A stretch of DNA of 64,000 nucleotides from Fortiea contorta PCC 7126 (GCF_000332295.1 NZ_KB235930.1:997895-1061894); one strand, 5' to 3'. Shown: positions 55,109 through 63,525, counted from the stretch's first letter. Numbers and translations are program-made. The notes: generated from the letters alone by a model not told the origin.

Positions 55109-56581
55109 TCATATATCTAATAGTCCATATCGTTTTTGCAAATCGAGTAATTTTATTCTTGCTTCTCCAGCGTTGTCAGCTAAATCGGCAAATTCGACGA
55201 AGCGGCGCAATTCTTTTTTGAGGAGGTTGCGCTCAATTTCTAGTGCGTTTCTATCTAAATCTGGTGGGAGGACAATCATGTCGAAAATGGTGGCGCGTTC
55301 TTTTCCGGGGTGGGGACGCAAAACTCTTCCCCGACGCTGAATAAATTGGCGGGGGTTTCCGGAACTGGCGAGAATTACTGCTGTTTGAATGGCGGGGATA
55401 TCGACACCTTCATCTAAACAGCGAATGGCTACTAAACCTTGCAATTCTCCACTTTCAAATTGACGCCGTAAGATTTCTCGTTGATTGAGGGGAGTTTGGG
55501 CGGTGTAGGTGCTGATTCTTAAACCCAGTTCTACACCGAGAATTTTTGCTACGGCTTGGAGTTGGCGACTAGATGAACGTTGTCTTTCTTCTTGGGAACC
55601 ATCACTGCAATAAAAAAGAGTATGGGTGGTTTGATGGCGAGTTGTCATTAATTCTCGCAAAGCGGTTAATTTGTTCTGTGCAGTGCCAATTAACCGCGCT
55701 CGTTGCATCAATAATGGTTTTAAATCTTCATGATTTTCTAAATCACCATTTTCTCGTTCCTGATATAGTAGCGCTCGTCCAATTCTTTTAGTTAATTTTA
55801 AATAAGCAATGCTTTCGGCTTCTGTTAATTCCACTAAAACAGGATGATATAAATAGTGTACTAAAGCGCCTTGAGCGATCGCATCCCGCAATCTAAATTC
55901 TGGCTGCAGCACAGGGCCGAAATAATCAAACAAAGATTGAGTACCATCGTCGTCAAAATATCTTTCTGGTGTTGCGGACAAAGCTAATCGCAACCCCACG
56001 CGACGAGGTAGGCTTTCTTCTAATTTGGGCGCGCCTAAATTATGGGCTTCGTCACCAATAATTAAAGTTTTGTCGGGAAAATATTTGAGTTGAGATTGCA
56101 AGCCATCTCCTACTAAAGTAGAGTTGGTAGTAATTACTGTGACAAACTTTTGAGCACCAGAACGCAGATTATAAATTTGGCTCGAAAGCTGACTCTGCCA
56201 ATTCCGTAAATTCTCGAAGGCTAAAATGGGCTGTAAATTAAATTTTTCACATTCTCGCGCCCATTGAGTGACAAGATGACGATAGGGACAGACGACTAAT
56301 AAAACTTGTAAGTTAATCTGCTGGTATAATTCACAAGCGATCGCTAATGCTGTGATCGTCTTCCCACTACCAGTAGCCATTTTTAATGTCCCTCTGCCAT
56401 TGTTAGCAAACCAGTTATGAATAGCTTGTCGCTGATATGGGCGCAAGATAACAGATGAGGGAATTTTTGGACATCCTGGGAATGGTTGCTGAACGTGATA
56501 ACTACCCTTACCTTCCCTTAATAATGGTAGATGCAATCGGAAGGTGGGTAGTTGCTGCACTGAATTTCGGGTCAGGTACAT
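55109..56581 (-). CDS. DEAD/DEAH helicase-like phosphorothioation restriction protein
   Basis: A 490-residue SF2 ATPase. Walker A MATGSGKT near residue 70, DEAH-box GDEAHN near 178, motif III LALSATPERY near 200, and motif VI QFIQRRGRVLRPHPGKE near 430 are present. The C-terminus is a short helical tail with no nuclease motif. It matches the family known as DNA phosphorothioation system restriction enzyme, found with dnd genes. A start RBS is not obvious. It is 102 bp downstream of lexA and the first gene of the second minus-strand block. Confidence 0.8.
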   Translation of the reverse strand: MYLTRNSVQQLPTFRLHLPLLREGKGSYHVQQPFPGCPKIPSSVILRPYQRQAIHNWFANNGRGTLKMATGSGKTITALAIACELYQQINLQVLLVVCPYRHLVTQWARECEKFNLQPILAFENLRNWQSQLSSQIYNLRSGAQKFVTVITTNSTLVGDGLQSQLKYFPDKTLIIGDEAHNLGAPKLEESLPRRVGLRLALSATPERYFDDDGTQSLFDYFGPVLQPEFRLRDAIAQGALVHYLYHPVLVELTEAESIAYLKLTKRIGRALLYQERENGDLENHEDLKPLLMQRARLIGTAQNKLTALRELMTTRHQTTHTLFYCSDGSQEERQRSSSRQLQAVAKILGVELGLRISTYTAQTPLNQREILRRQFESGELQGLVAIRCLDEGVDIPAIQTAVILASSGNPRQFIQRRGRVLRPHPGKERATIFDMIVLPPDLDRNALEIERNLLKKELRRFVEFADLADNAGEARIKLLDLQKRYGLLDI

Positions 56582-56585
56582 AAAC

Positions 56586-56672
56586 TGAAGGATGAAGGAT
56601 GAAGGATGAAAAATAGCTCAAGAGACAGTTATCAGTTAACAGATTGCTAACCGATAACTGATAACTGTTCAC
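56586..56672. repeat. Short tandem and inverted repeats between lexA and the helicase gene
   Basis: GAAGGAT heptamers (four copies, 56586-56611) are followed by AGTTATCAGTTAACAG and its inverted counterpart AACCGATAACTGATAACTG, a typical intergenic repeat of Nostocales. The inverted pair may act as a terminator for lexA. Confidence 0.6.
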
Positions 56673-56680
56673 CGACTCAG

Positions 56681-57286
56681 TTATATGTAGTCACGCCAAA
56701 CGGCGATTAAAGAACCCTGTACCTGGACTTGAACAGCATTAATTTCAATGGGATTGTATTTGCGATTGGCGGGTTTGAGAGTGACGCGATCGCCGCTGCG
56801 ATAAAAACGCTTTAATGTTGTACCATGTCCATCAACTCTCGCAGCGACGATGGTACCGTTTTTTAAATGTTCTGGTTCCGCAACGGGACGCAGAAATACT
56901 AAATCTCCGTCAGCAATTAAATCTTCAATCATGCTGTCACCCGCTACCCGTAAAGCATAAGTTTGGGGAGGTAAGGCTAAATTAGAAACGTCCAAATGAT
57001 CCACTGCATCGGTGAAAGGTTCAATTAAACCACCTGCAGCAATTGTACCCAAAATTGGTACCCCAGCCGCCACAGGACGCAACACCCGAATTGTCCGCGC
57101 TTTTCCTTCAGTCCATTCGATATATCCTTTGGTGCGTAAATGTTCTAAACGACTTTGAATTGGTGCTGGTGATTTGAGATTCATCGCTTGCATCATTTGC
57201 CTAATTGAAGGTGAATGTTGATGAGCGCGAATGTAATCTGCTAACCATTGGTACAATTCTTCTTGAGCTTCTGTTAGACGTTCCAT
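56681..57286 (-). CDS. lexA: LexA repressor
   Basis: A 201-residue LexA. The winged helix (SPSIRQMMQAMNLKSPAPIQ) fills residues 1-70. The self-cleavage site Ala84-Gly85 (GTIAAGGLIEPF), the catalytic Ser118 (AGDSM) and Lys159 (GTTLKRF) are all present, so it should be cleavable, unlike the Synechocystis homologue, which is reported to lack them. The ATG at 57286 (MERLTEAQEELYQW) is used; a TTG eight codons upstream is less likely. A perfect LexA box lies 33 bp upstream. Confidence 0.95.
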   Translation of the reverse strand: MERLTEAQEELYQWLADYIRAHQHSPSIRQMMQAMNLKSPAPIQSRLEHLRTKGYIEWTEGKARTIRVLRPVAAGVPILGTIAAGGLIEPFTDAVDHLDVSNLALPPQTYALRVAGDSMIEDLIADGDLVFLRPVAEPEHLKNGTIVAARVDGHGTTLKRFYRSGDRVTLKPANRKYNPIEINAVQVQVQGSLIAVWRDYI

Positions 57287-57318
57287 AAATTTACCAGGAA
57301 ATAAATACAACTCTCTTT

Positions 57319-57332
57319 AGAACATTAGTACT
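57319..57332 (-). promoter_or_regulatory. LexA box upstream of lexA
   Basis: On the minus strand the sequence reads AGTACTAATGTTCT, matching the cyanobacterial LexA consensus RGTACNNNDGTWCB at every position. It lies 33 bp before the lexA ATG, so lexA is probably autoregulated. Confidence 0.8.
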
Positions 57333-57372
57333 ACAAAAAACTAGATATAGGCAAGATAAAACTAAAAATATT

Positions 57373-57406
57373 AAAGGCAAAAGAAAGATAATTCTCTTTT
57401 GCCTTT
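57373..57406 (-). terminator. Hairpin between argF and lexA
   Basis: Perfect 12-bp arms, AAAGGCAAAAGA and TCTTTTGCCTTT, with a 10-base loop, followed on the minus strand by a T-rich tract (AATATTTTTAGTTTT). It lies just after argF and should stop its transcript before the lexA promoter. Confidence 0.65.
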
Positions 57407-57434
57407 GATATTTAGATATTTTACTGTTTATCGT

Positions 57435-58355
57435 TCATTGGGCGCCTAAAATACTCACAAGCAATGCTTTTTGCGCGTGGAGACGATTTTCCGCTTGATC
57501 CCAAACTCGTGATTGAGAACCTTCGATTACTTCTGCGGTAATTTCTTCACCACGATGGGCTGGTAAGCAGTGTAGAACTATGGCTTGAGAATCAGCAAGG
57601 CTTAATAATTGTGGGGAAATTTGGTATGGTTGGAAAATTGGTAGGCGATCGCCTGCTTCTGATTCTTGCCCCATACTTGCCCAAACATCGGTGTATAATA
57701 CTGTGGAATCTTTCGCGGCTAATTCCGGATCGTGGGTGAGGAGAACTTCAGTTTGATTGTTAGCGATCGCTCTTGCTTGTTCAACAATCGCTGTATCTGG
57801 TTCATAACCCTTGGGAGTAGCGACTCTGACATTCATCCCCGCTAAAGCGCAACCCAACATCAGAGAATTAGCGACATTATTACCATCACCGACGTAAGTC
57901 AAAGTTAACCCTTGCAACTCACCAAAGCATTCTTGAATTGTCAATAAATCAGCTAACACCTGACAAGGATGCTCTAAATCCGTCAGTGCATTAATAACTG
58001 GGATTTTAGCGTAGTCAGCAAAAGTTTCTAACTCTTGTTGAGCGAAAGTGCGAATTGCCAAAATATCTAAATATCGATCCAACACCCGCGCTGTATCTTG
58101 TACAGGTTCCCCGCGACTCACTTGAGTAACATGAGGATTGAGATCAATCACCTGTCCACCCAACTGATACATTGCGACTGTAAAACTTACCCGCGTCCGA
58201 GTGGAAGCTTTGGAAAATAATAATCCCAATACCTTATGACACTGCAACTGCAACTGTTGTGATTTGAGTTGAGTTGCCAATTCCAAAAGTTCTCGCAGTT
58301 CCGTAGGGTTGAGGTCTGCTAAACCTAATAAATCTCTACCGTTCAATGCTGCCAT
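57435..58355 (-). CDS. argF: Ornithine carbamoyltransferase
   Basis: A 306-residue transcarbamylase making citrulline from ornithine and carbamoyl phosphate in arginine synthesis. Carbamoyl-phosphate contacts STRTRVSF near residue 51, HPCQ near 131 and HCLPAHRGEE near 263 are all intact. Length is typical. It stands between the tRNA-Thr gene and lexA. Cytoplasmic. Confidence 0.95.
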   Translation of the reverse strand: MAALNGRDLLGLADLNPTELRELLELATQLKSQQLQLQCHKVLGLLFSKASTRTRVSFTVAMYQLGGQVIDLNPHVTQVSRGEPVQDTARVLDRYLDILAIRTFAQQELETFADYAKIPVINALTDLEHPCQVLADLLTIQECFGELQGLTLTYVGDGNNVANSLMLGCALAGMNVRVATPKGYEPDTAIVEQARAIANNQTEVLLTHDPELAAKDSTVLYTDVWASMGQESEAGDRLPIFQPYQISPQLLSLADSQAIVLHCLPAHRGEEITAEVIEGSQSRVWDQAENRLHAQKALLVSILGAQ

Positions 58356-58559
58356 GCTTGCGATCTGTAAAGGGCGATTATGTCTCGTGATTAGCCAGCC
58401 TTACCAAAAAAACACCACTTTAAAAATTTACCAGATATTTTTCTGCCCCGCGCAAGATTCTCAATTAGCTGTGAAAAAGTCGAAATTGTTTTTGATGCTA
58501 GACAAGTAAATTATTTATGGTACAATAAGAAACGGGTTTGCAATTTGCAACCTCGACCT

Positions 58560-58631
58560 GCCAGCATAGCACAGTGGTAGTGCATCCGACTTGTAATCGG
58601 AAGGTCGTCGGTTCAAATCCGACTGCTGGCT
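58560..58631 (+). tRNA. tRNA-Thr (TGT anticodon)
   Basis: A complete cloverleaf of 72 nt. Acceptor GCCAGCA pairs TGCTGGC, with T as discriminator base. The D arm is GCAC-AGTGGTA-GTGC, the anticodon stem TCCGA/TCGGA with loop CTTGTAA (anticodon TGT at 58592-58594), and the T arm GTCGG-TTCAAAT-CCGAC. CCA is not encoded. Confidence 0.95.
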
Positions 58632-58694
58632 TTAGATAAAACCCCATCGGAGGCTGTAATTACAGTACACATGCTGATTCTTCTCCTGCCAAAA

Positions 58695-59861
58695 TCAGAG
58701 ATAGGAAAACTGCTGACGTAAACTCTCAATGGTAGCGATCGCATGTTTCGCCACAATATCCATCTCTGCTAAGGTATTAAACCGTCCAATACCAAACCGC
58801 ACAGATGCATAAGCCAACTGCTCTGCGTGTCCCAACGCCATCAATACATGAGTTGGTGCAATCGTTGTGGATGTACAAGCAGAACCGGAAGACACCGCTG
58901 CTACCGGCTGTAACCCCAAAGAAAGCGCTGCTCCATCTACCCCCTCGACGCTGATATTTAAATTTCCCGCTAGTCGCTGTGTTGGATGTCCGTTGAGGTG
59001 AATTCCTTGCAGATGTGAGAGTGATTCCCATAATCTTTGCCTAAGTTGTGTCAGGCGTTGGGTTTCGGTGGCTTGTTCAGCTAAAGCGATTTCCACAGCT
59101 TTACTGAAACCGACAATCTGCGGTGTATATAAAGTACCACTACGCATTCCCCGTTCGTGTCCCCCCCCGTGTTGCTGGGGAGCCAGTTGCACTCTGGGGT
59201 TACGCCTTTGCACATATAGCGCCCCGATTCCTTTGGGCCCGTAGACTTTATGTGCTGTCAGCGACATTAAATTGATCTGCGATGCTTGCACATCCAAGGG
59301 AATTTTACCAATAGCTTGAGCTGCATCTGTATGAAAAATTATCTGGCGATCGCGGCACATTTCCCCAATTTCTGTTAATGGTTGCAATACGCCAATTTCG
59401 TTATTTGCCGCCATCACCGACACCAAAATTGTATCAGGACGAAAAGCTTTTTCCAACTCGGTTAAATCAATTAATCCATCTTTTTGCACCGGCAAAATTG
59501 TCACTGCAAAGCCAAGAGTTTTTAAATATTGGTAAGGGTCTAAAACTGCTTTATGCTCAGTTGCCAGTGTAATTATATGTTGTCCTTGGGAAAAATAAGC
59601 TTCAGCCACACCTTTAATCGCTAAATTATTAGCTTCCGTCGCTCCACTAGTAAAAATAATTTCTTCTGGTGTAGCATTAATTGCTGCTGCTAAAATTTCT
59701 CTGGCTTGCTGAACAGCCGCTGCTGCTTCCCAACCATAAACATGACTATTACTAGATGGATTTCCAAAATTTTCTGTAAAATAAGGCAGCATAGCCGCTA
59801 ATACCCGTTCATCAACAGGAGTAGTAGCGTGATTATCAAGATAAATAGGGCGAATAGACAT
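58695..59861 (-). CDS. iscS: Cysteine desulfurase (IscS/NifS family)
   Basis: A 388-residue PLP enzyme releasing sulfur from cysteine as a persulfide. It shows YLDNHATTPVDERV at the N-terminus, FTSGATEANNLAI near residue 70, PLP Lys in SLTAHKVYGPKG and the catalytic Cys in SSGSACTS near residue 325. Its main role is iron-sulfur cluster and tRNA sulfur supply. As the dnd island has no dndA of its own, this enzyme may also donate sulfur to DndC. Its start lies 2 bp after the stop of the nuclease-like gene. Confidence 0.92.
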   Translation of the reverse strand: MSIRPIYLDNHATTPVDERVLAAMLPYFTENFGNPSSNSHVYGWEAAAAVQQAREILAAAINATPEEIIFTSGATEANNLAIKGVAEAYFSQGQHIITLATEHKAVLDPYQYLKTLGFAVTILPVQKDGLIDLTELEKAFRPDTILVSVMAANNEIGVLQPLTEIGEMCRDRQIIFHTDAAQAIGKIPLDVQASQINLMSLTAHKVYGPKGIGALYVQRRNPRVQLAPQQHGGGHERGMRSGTLYTPQIVGFSKAVEIALAEQATETQRLTQLRQRLWESLSHLQGIHLNGHPTQRLAGNLNISVEGVDGAALSLGLQPVAAVSSGSACTSTTIAPTHVLMALGHAEQLAYASVRFGIGRFNTLAEMDIVAKHAIATIESLRQQFSYL

Positions 59862-59863
59862 AA

Positions 59864-60490
59864 TTAGCTCAAAATTTGACTGAGGTTTTTTAAGATTTTC
59901 AAGACTTGATATAATTCATTTTCTCGCTTCAAAAGCGTAAATTGATCTGATAATGCATACTTTATTTTAGAGTTTTTAGTTAATTTTAGAAAAATAAAGT
60001 CGCTACCATTCATGACTAATCCAAAAATAGGTTTCTCCTGATTAGGATTAGCTATCATATAAGTCAGCGCTTGAGGTATCCCCTCCAAGAGAGACCAACT
60101 AGATTTTTTTGATTCAATTATTAAAAGCCATAATTGTTCTTGAATAACCAGAAAATCCATTCTACCTCTAATAATTTCATCTTCATCATCTGCCGAAATT
60201 TCTATAGATTGCTCACTTTTGATAAAGAAAGGTTCATCATAGAATCCAGCCAAACTAAGCAAGGGAGACAAAACCACTAACTTCACTGCATCTTCTAGCA
60301 AAGGAGGACGCTTAACTAAACGTAGAAAATGAGATTTCACTCTGTCTAGATATTGCTTTTCTAAATCTGTAATTTCTGGGAGATTTTCTAACCATTCTGT
60401 GAAAAAACTTGCAGTGTCAGTCTCTTCTATACCAAATCTTGCTTCTAAATCAGCCAGTCCGACATTTTGCGCTTGGATAACTTGAACCAT
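59864..60490 (-). CDS. PD-(D/E)XK nuclease-like protein
   Basis: A 208-residue protein with an acidic, helical N-terminus (EITDLEKQYLDRVKSHFLRL) and a restriction-like core: Asp112 in GRMDFLVIQEQL, then Glu126 and Lys128 in LLIIESKKSSWS, giving D-x13-E-x-K. A QALTYM helix follows. Related cyanobacterial proteins are annotated as HSDR_N-like restriction subunits of unknown target. It is 2 bp upstream of iscS and so shares its transcript. Confidence 0.7.
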   Translation of the reverse strand: MVQVIQAQNVGLADLEARFGIEETDTASFFTEWLENLPEITDLEKQYLDRVKSHFLRLVKRPPLLEDAVKLVVLSPLLSLAGFYDEPFFIKSEQSIEISADDEDEIIRGRMDFLVIQEQLWLLIIESKKSSWSLLEGIPQALTYMIANPNQEKPIFGLVMNGSDFIFLKLTKNSKIKYALSDQFTLLKRENELYQVLKILKNLSQILS

Positions 60491-60523
60491 ACTCGATTGA
60501 CCAGATACATATATATATTGTAA

Positions 60524-60557
60524 TAAAAAAAATATAGGCTGAGAAATACCCAGCCTA
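60524..60557 (-). terminator. Rho-independent terminator after the kinase gene
   Basis: On the minus strand TAGGCTG and CAGCCTA form a 7-bp stem around a 9-base loop, followed by TATTTTTTTT. It lies about 37 bp beyond the kinase stop and before the nuclease-like gene. Confidence 0.8.
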
Positions 60558-60593
60558 AATAATTATTATTTTGGCAAAAATGTTGATAAATGG

Positions 60594-61961
60594 CTATTTC
60601 TTAATTACTAAAGTACCAGCAATCATATCGTGCAACGCTTGCTTTTTTTCAGTAAATGCTGCCGATATATAGCCAATCAGTAAAATAATGGCAGAAATCC
60701 ATTTAGCAACATGTCTACCTGTCGCCCTACCAAAAGATATTTTTTTACCATCTATGTCAGTCACAATAATCCCCAAAGCTTGCTTACCAAGAGTAGCCTG
60801 TTGCTCTGAACTCTCCATCAAAGCATAATAAAGCCAGCCGATGATGACTCCTAAAATAGCAGCAATACCTTCAACTCCCTGAGCAGTTTGTAAAACTGCA
60901 GCATAAATAAACCCAAAAACAAAGCCAATGAGCGCCACAACAATATATAAAATAATGCCATCAATGAAGGCTGCTAAAACTCTCGTCCAAAAACCTGCAT
61001 ACTCATGAATTGCTAATTGTTGATTTTGAGAAACACTAAGAGGTTGTTGATATAAAGGAGTAGGGCGATCAATTGCTGACAATTGCTGTAAAATGGCTTG
61101 AGTATTTATTGGTCTGTTACCAGCGAACCGTGCCATCATTTGGTCAATTAAATCTGCAAGCGGTGGCGAAATTTGTGGAGCGTAGTTGCGCCAAGTTATT
61201 TCATCAGTATATGAGTTATAAATTGCTGAATCATTGGGTTCTTTGCCGGTGAGTAAATAAACAAATGTCCGTCCCAAGGCAAAAAAATCAGATTGTGGTA
61301 TTGCTTGTCCATTCAATTGCTCTTGGGGAGTATAACCGACGGAAATAATTCCTGTTACCTGACCTTGGGGCTGTTTAACCATATAAGTTCCAGAAACTTG
61401 TCGCGCTGTACCAAAATCAATTAATGCTAAACCTCCTGTGGCTCTGAGCATGATATTAGAAGGTTTGATATCGCGGTGAAAAAAGTTTTGGCTATGTACT
61501 TGTTGCAGAATATTGACTATTTCTGTTAACCATTGAATAGCCAATTTTTGATCTATGGGGCGATGCTGGCGTTGTCTAATATATTCTTGTAAATCTAGTC
61601 CTTCAATCTTCTCCATCACCAAGCAGTGTAGCGGCTCTGCTTGATTTCGAGGAAAATAGACAAAGTAAGCATTCGCTTCCACTTTGGGGATTCCTGGATG
61701 ATTTAAAAAGCTCAAAACTTCTGCTTCTCGTTGAAATAATTCAACTGCTTTTTGTTGATTATTAATCAGTATTTTGAGGACTTTTAGGGTGTTGTTGCGG
61801 GCGTCTGTGACTTCATAAGTTTTACCAAAGCCGCCTTCACCTAGTGTTTGCATGGCTCGATAACGACCTTCCAATAGTAATTCTGAGCCACAAGCTTGAC
61901 AAAACAGGATGTTGTCAGGATTTTTGGGCTGGGAACAAAGAGGATTTATGCACAAGCTCAT
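60594..61961 (-). CDS. Ser/Thr protein kinase with zinc ribbon and RDD domain
   Basis: A 455-residue membrane-linked Hanks-type kinase. An N-terminal zinc ribbon has Cys4, 9, 21 and 24. The kinase domain (33-290) has GEGGFGKTYEV, HRDIKPSNIML, DFGTARQ and GYTPQEQ. The C-terminal RDD domain (about 318-455) has three hydrophobic segments and GFWTRVLAAFIDGIILY. The catalytic Asp and DFG are intact; the VAVK Lys lies in LKVLKIL. The signal it senses is unknown. Confidence 0.9.
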   Translation of the reverse strand: MSLCINPLCSQPKNPDNILFCQACGSELLLEGRYRAMQTLGEGGFGKTYEVTDARNNTLKVLKILINNQQKAVELFQREAEVLSFLNHPGIPKVEANAYFVYFPRNQAEPLHCLVMEKIEGLDLQEYIRQRQHRPIDQKLAIQWLTEIVNILQQVHSQNFFHRDIKPSNIMLRATGGLALIDFGTARQVSGTYMVKQPQGQVTGIISVGYTPQEQLNGQAIPQSDFFALGRTFVYLLTGKEPNDSAIYNSYTDEITWRNYAPQISPPLADLIDQMMARFAGNRPINTQAILQQLSAIDRPTPLYQQPLSVSQNQQLAIHEYAGFWTRVLAAFIDGIILYIVVALIGFVFGFIYAAVLQTAQGVEGIAAILGVIIGWLYYALMESSEQQATLGKQALGIIVTDIDGKKISFGRATGRHVAKWISAIILLIGYISAAFTEKKQALHDMIAGTLVIKK

Positions 61962-62075
61962 TGCTTTAGAAAGTAAAATATTTATCTCATAGTTTAACGT
62001 TAGTGTTGTATTTGACTAATGAAGTTTGTATTAAAAATCCTCTTCGAGAGTCAGCCAGAACTGTATTTGTGCGAA

Positions 62076-62567
62076 TTATGAATTAGTTGATGTGGCTACT
62101 AATTCTTGTAGTTTAGTTAAGACTTGTTGAGCATGACCTTTGGCTTTGACATTCGGCCAAGTGTAAGCAATTATGCCATCAGGTGAAATCAGAAAAGTTG
62201 ACCGAGCAACACCCATATATTCTTTCCCCATGAATTTTTTTAATCGCCAAGCACCATAAGCCTCTGTAAGTGTATGTTCTGGATCGCTTAAGAGAGTGAT
62301 TGATAAGTTATGTTTGCTGATAAATTTGCAATGGGATTTACCAGAGTCTGGACTCACACCTAAGATTTTTGCTTTTAGTTCGTTGAATTGTGGATATAAC
62401 TCGCTAAAGTCTTTTGCTTCGGTGGTACAACCTGGGGTGTCATCTTTGGGGTAAAAATAGAGAATCACCCACTCTTGGCGGAAATCACTCAAGCTCAGAG
62501 GATTTCCGTTGTGGTCAGGAGTAGAAAAATTAGGTGCTGTTTGTCCAGCTTGGGGAATGTTGCTCAT
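62076..62567 (-). CDS. Peroxiredoxin Q (BCP family)
   Basis: A 163-residue thioredoxin-dependent peroxidase. The peroxidatic Cys47 is in FYPKDDTPGCTTEAKDF. No Cys lies at +5 (Lys is there), so this is not the classic PrxQ pair; another Cys in GKSHCKF near 82 may resolve. The ATG at 62567 (MSNIPQAGQTAPNF) is preferred to a TTG 11 codons upstream. A structured RNA candidate lies directly upstream on the same strand. Confidence 0.9.
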   Translation of the reverse strand: MSNIPQAGQTAPNFSTPDHNGNPLSLSDFRQEWVILYFYPKDDTPGCTTEAKDFSELYPQFNELKAKILGVSPDSGKSHCKFISKHNLSITLLSDPEHTLTEAYGAWRLKKFMGKEYMGVARSTFLISPDGIIAYTWPNVKAKGHAQQVLTKLQELVATSTNS

Positions 62568-62662
62568 GAAAGAGATTTTTAGGTTAGCGATCGCTCTCAA
62601 ATTTTACCCAGATTAGGCGATCGCTCGGAGTGTAATTCATCATTCTGTGTTCCCCACAGCCA

Positions 62663-62815
62663 TAAAAAACCGACTGGCTGTATCGCGCTACCAGTCGGTG
62701 ATGATTTTTTAATGCGGCATTGGAGTTAAGAAACTGACAAAGCCTTGTCTGAAAACCAAATCTCAAGCGTGCACCGTCTTCAGACAAGCCATGCTTGATT
62801 CTTTCAACTTTTGCC
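62663..62815 (-). ncRNA. Candidate structured small RNA or attenuator upstream of the peroxiredoxin gene
   Basis: On the minus strand a 10-bp hairpin (CTTGTCTGAA at 62788 and TTCAGACAAG ending at 62744) is followed by a terminator hairpin ACCGACTGG/CCAGTCGGT (62691-62699, 62669-62677) with a TTTTTT tail. TTATAGG near 62820 could be a -10 box. There is no credible ORF. It may be a free-standing RNA or a leader attenuator; no known RNA class is recognised. Confidence 0.55.
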
Positions 62816-62952
62816 TATAATTGGTAGATGCGATAGCCGTATGATTGATATTTGTGTAGGTTAGTGTTGAACCTAACTTGCTTACAAGTATAGCTTGAGT
62901 GCCAAAATTCTCAAGGCATTTGTTCCACTTTGTTAACTGGCTAAAAATCTCT

Positions 62953-63525
62953 ATGACTCCTCACGAAAGTGACCTGAAAGCAACTTCTGCATCGTCGAAA
63001 GTATGGCGCAGTTGGCGAGAAAATTTAATTCTGGTGGCGATCGCTTTATGTTTAGCATTTTTGATCCGGACTTTTATTGCTGAACCGCGCTACATCCCTT
63101 CTGAATCGATGGTACCCACTTTACACACAGGCGATCGCTTAGTAGTGGAAAAAATCTCTTACCGTTTTCATCCCCCCACAACTGGAGATATTATTGTTTT
63201 CCAGCCTCCTGCAGAATTACAGCGTCGGGGATATCCTCAAGACCAAGCTTTTATTAAACGAGTGATTGGTGAACCAGGGGAAGTAATTAATGTTAGTAAT
63301 GGCAAAGTTTATCTCAATGGTCAAGCATTAAAAGAAAACTACATTGCTGAACCACCAAATAATCCTTATCCGCCCGTGAAAGTCCCTGAAGATGAGTTTT
63401 TTGTCATGGGAGATAACCGCAACGATAGTAATGACTCTCGTTACTGGGGTTTTTTACCTAGAAAACATATCATTGGTCGTGCGACATTTCGCTTTTGGCC
63501 TCTTGATAGAATTGGGTTTATTTAA
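62953..63525 (+). CDS. lepB: Signal peptidase I
   Basis: A 190-residue membrane serine peptidase that removes Sec and Tat signal peptides. One membrane segment (LILVAIALCLAFLIRTFI) near residue 28 precedes the catalytic Ser in IPSESMVPTL near 55 and Lys in AFIKRVIGEPGE near 100. GDNRNDSNDSRYWG near 155 completes the family box. The ATG at 62953 is chosen over a GTG 18 codons upstream, whose extension adds an aromatic stretch of doubtful relevance. Confidence 0.92.
   Translation: MTPHESDLKATSASSKVWRSWRENLILVAIALCLAFLIRTFIAEPRYIPSESMVPTLHTGDRLVVEKISYRFHPPTTGDIIVFQPPAELQRRGYPQDQAFIKRVIGEPGEVINVSNGKVYLNGQALKENYIAEPPNNPYPPVKVPEDEFFVMGDNRNDSNDSRYWGFLPRKHIIGRATFRFWPLDRIGFI

Noticed and set aside
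62584-62787. 67-residue minus-strand open frame upstream of the peroxiredoxin gene
   Set aside because: It starts at TTG inside a hairpin arm and runs through a terminator. The RNA structure explains the sequence better.
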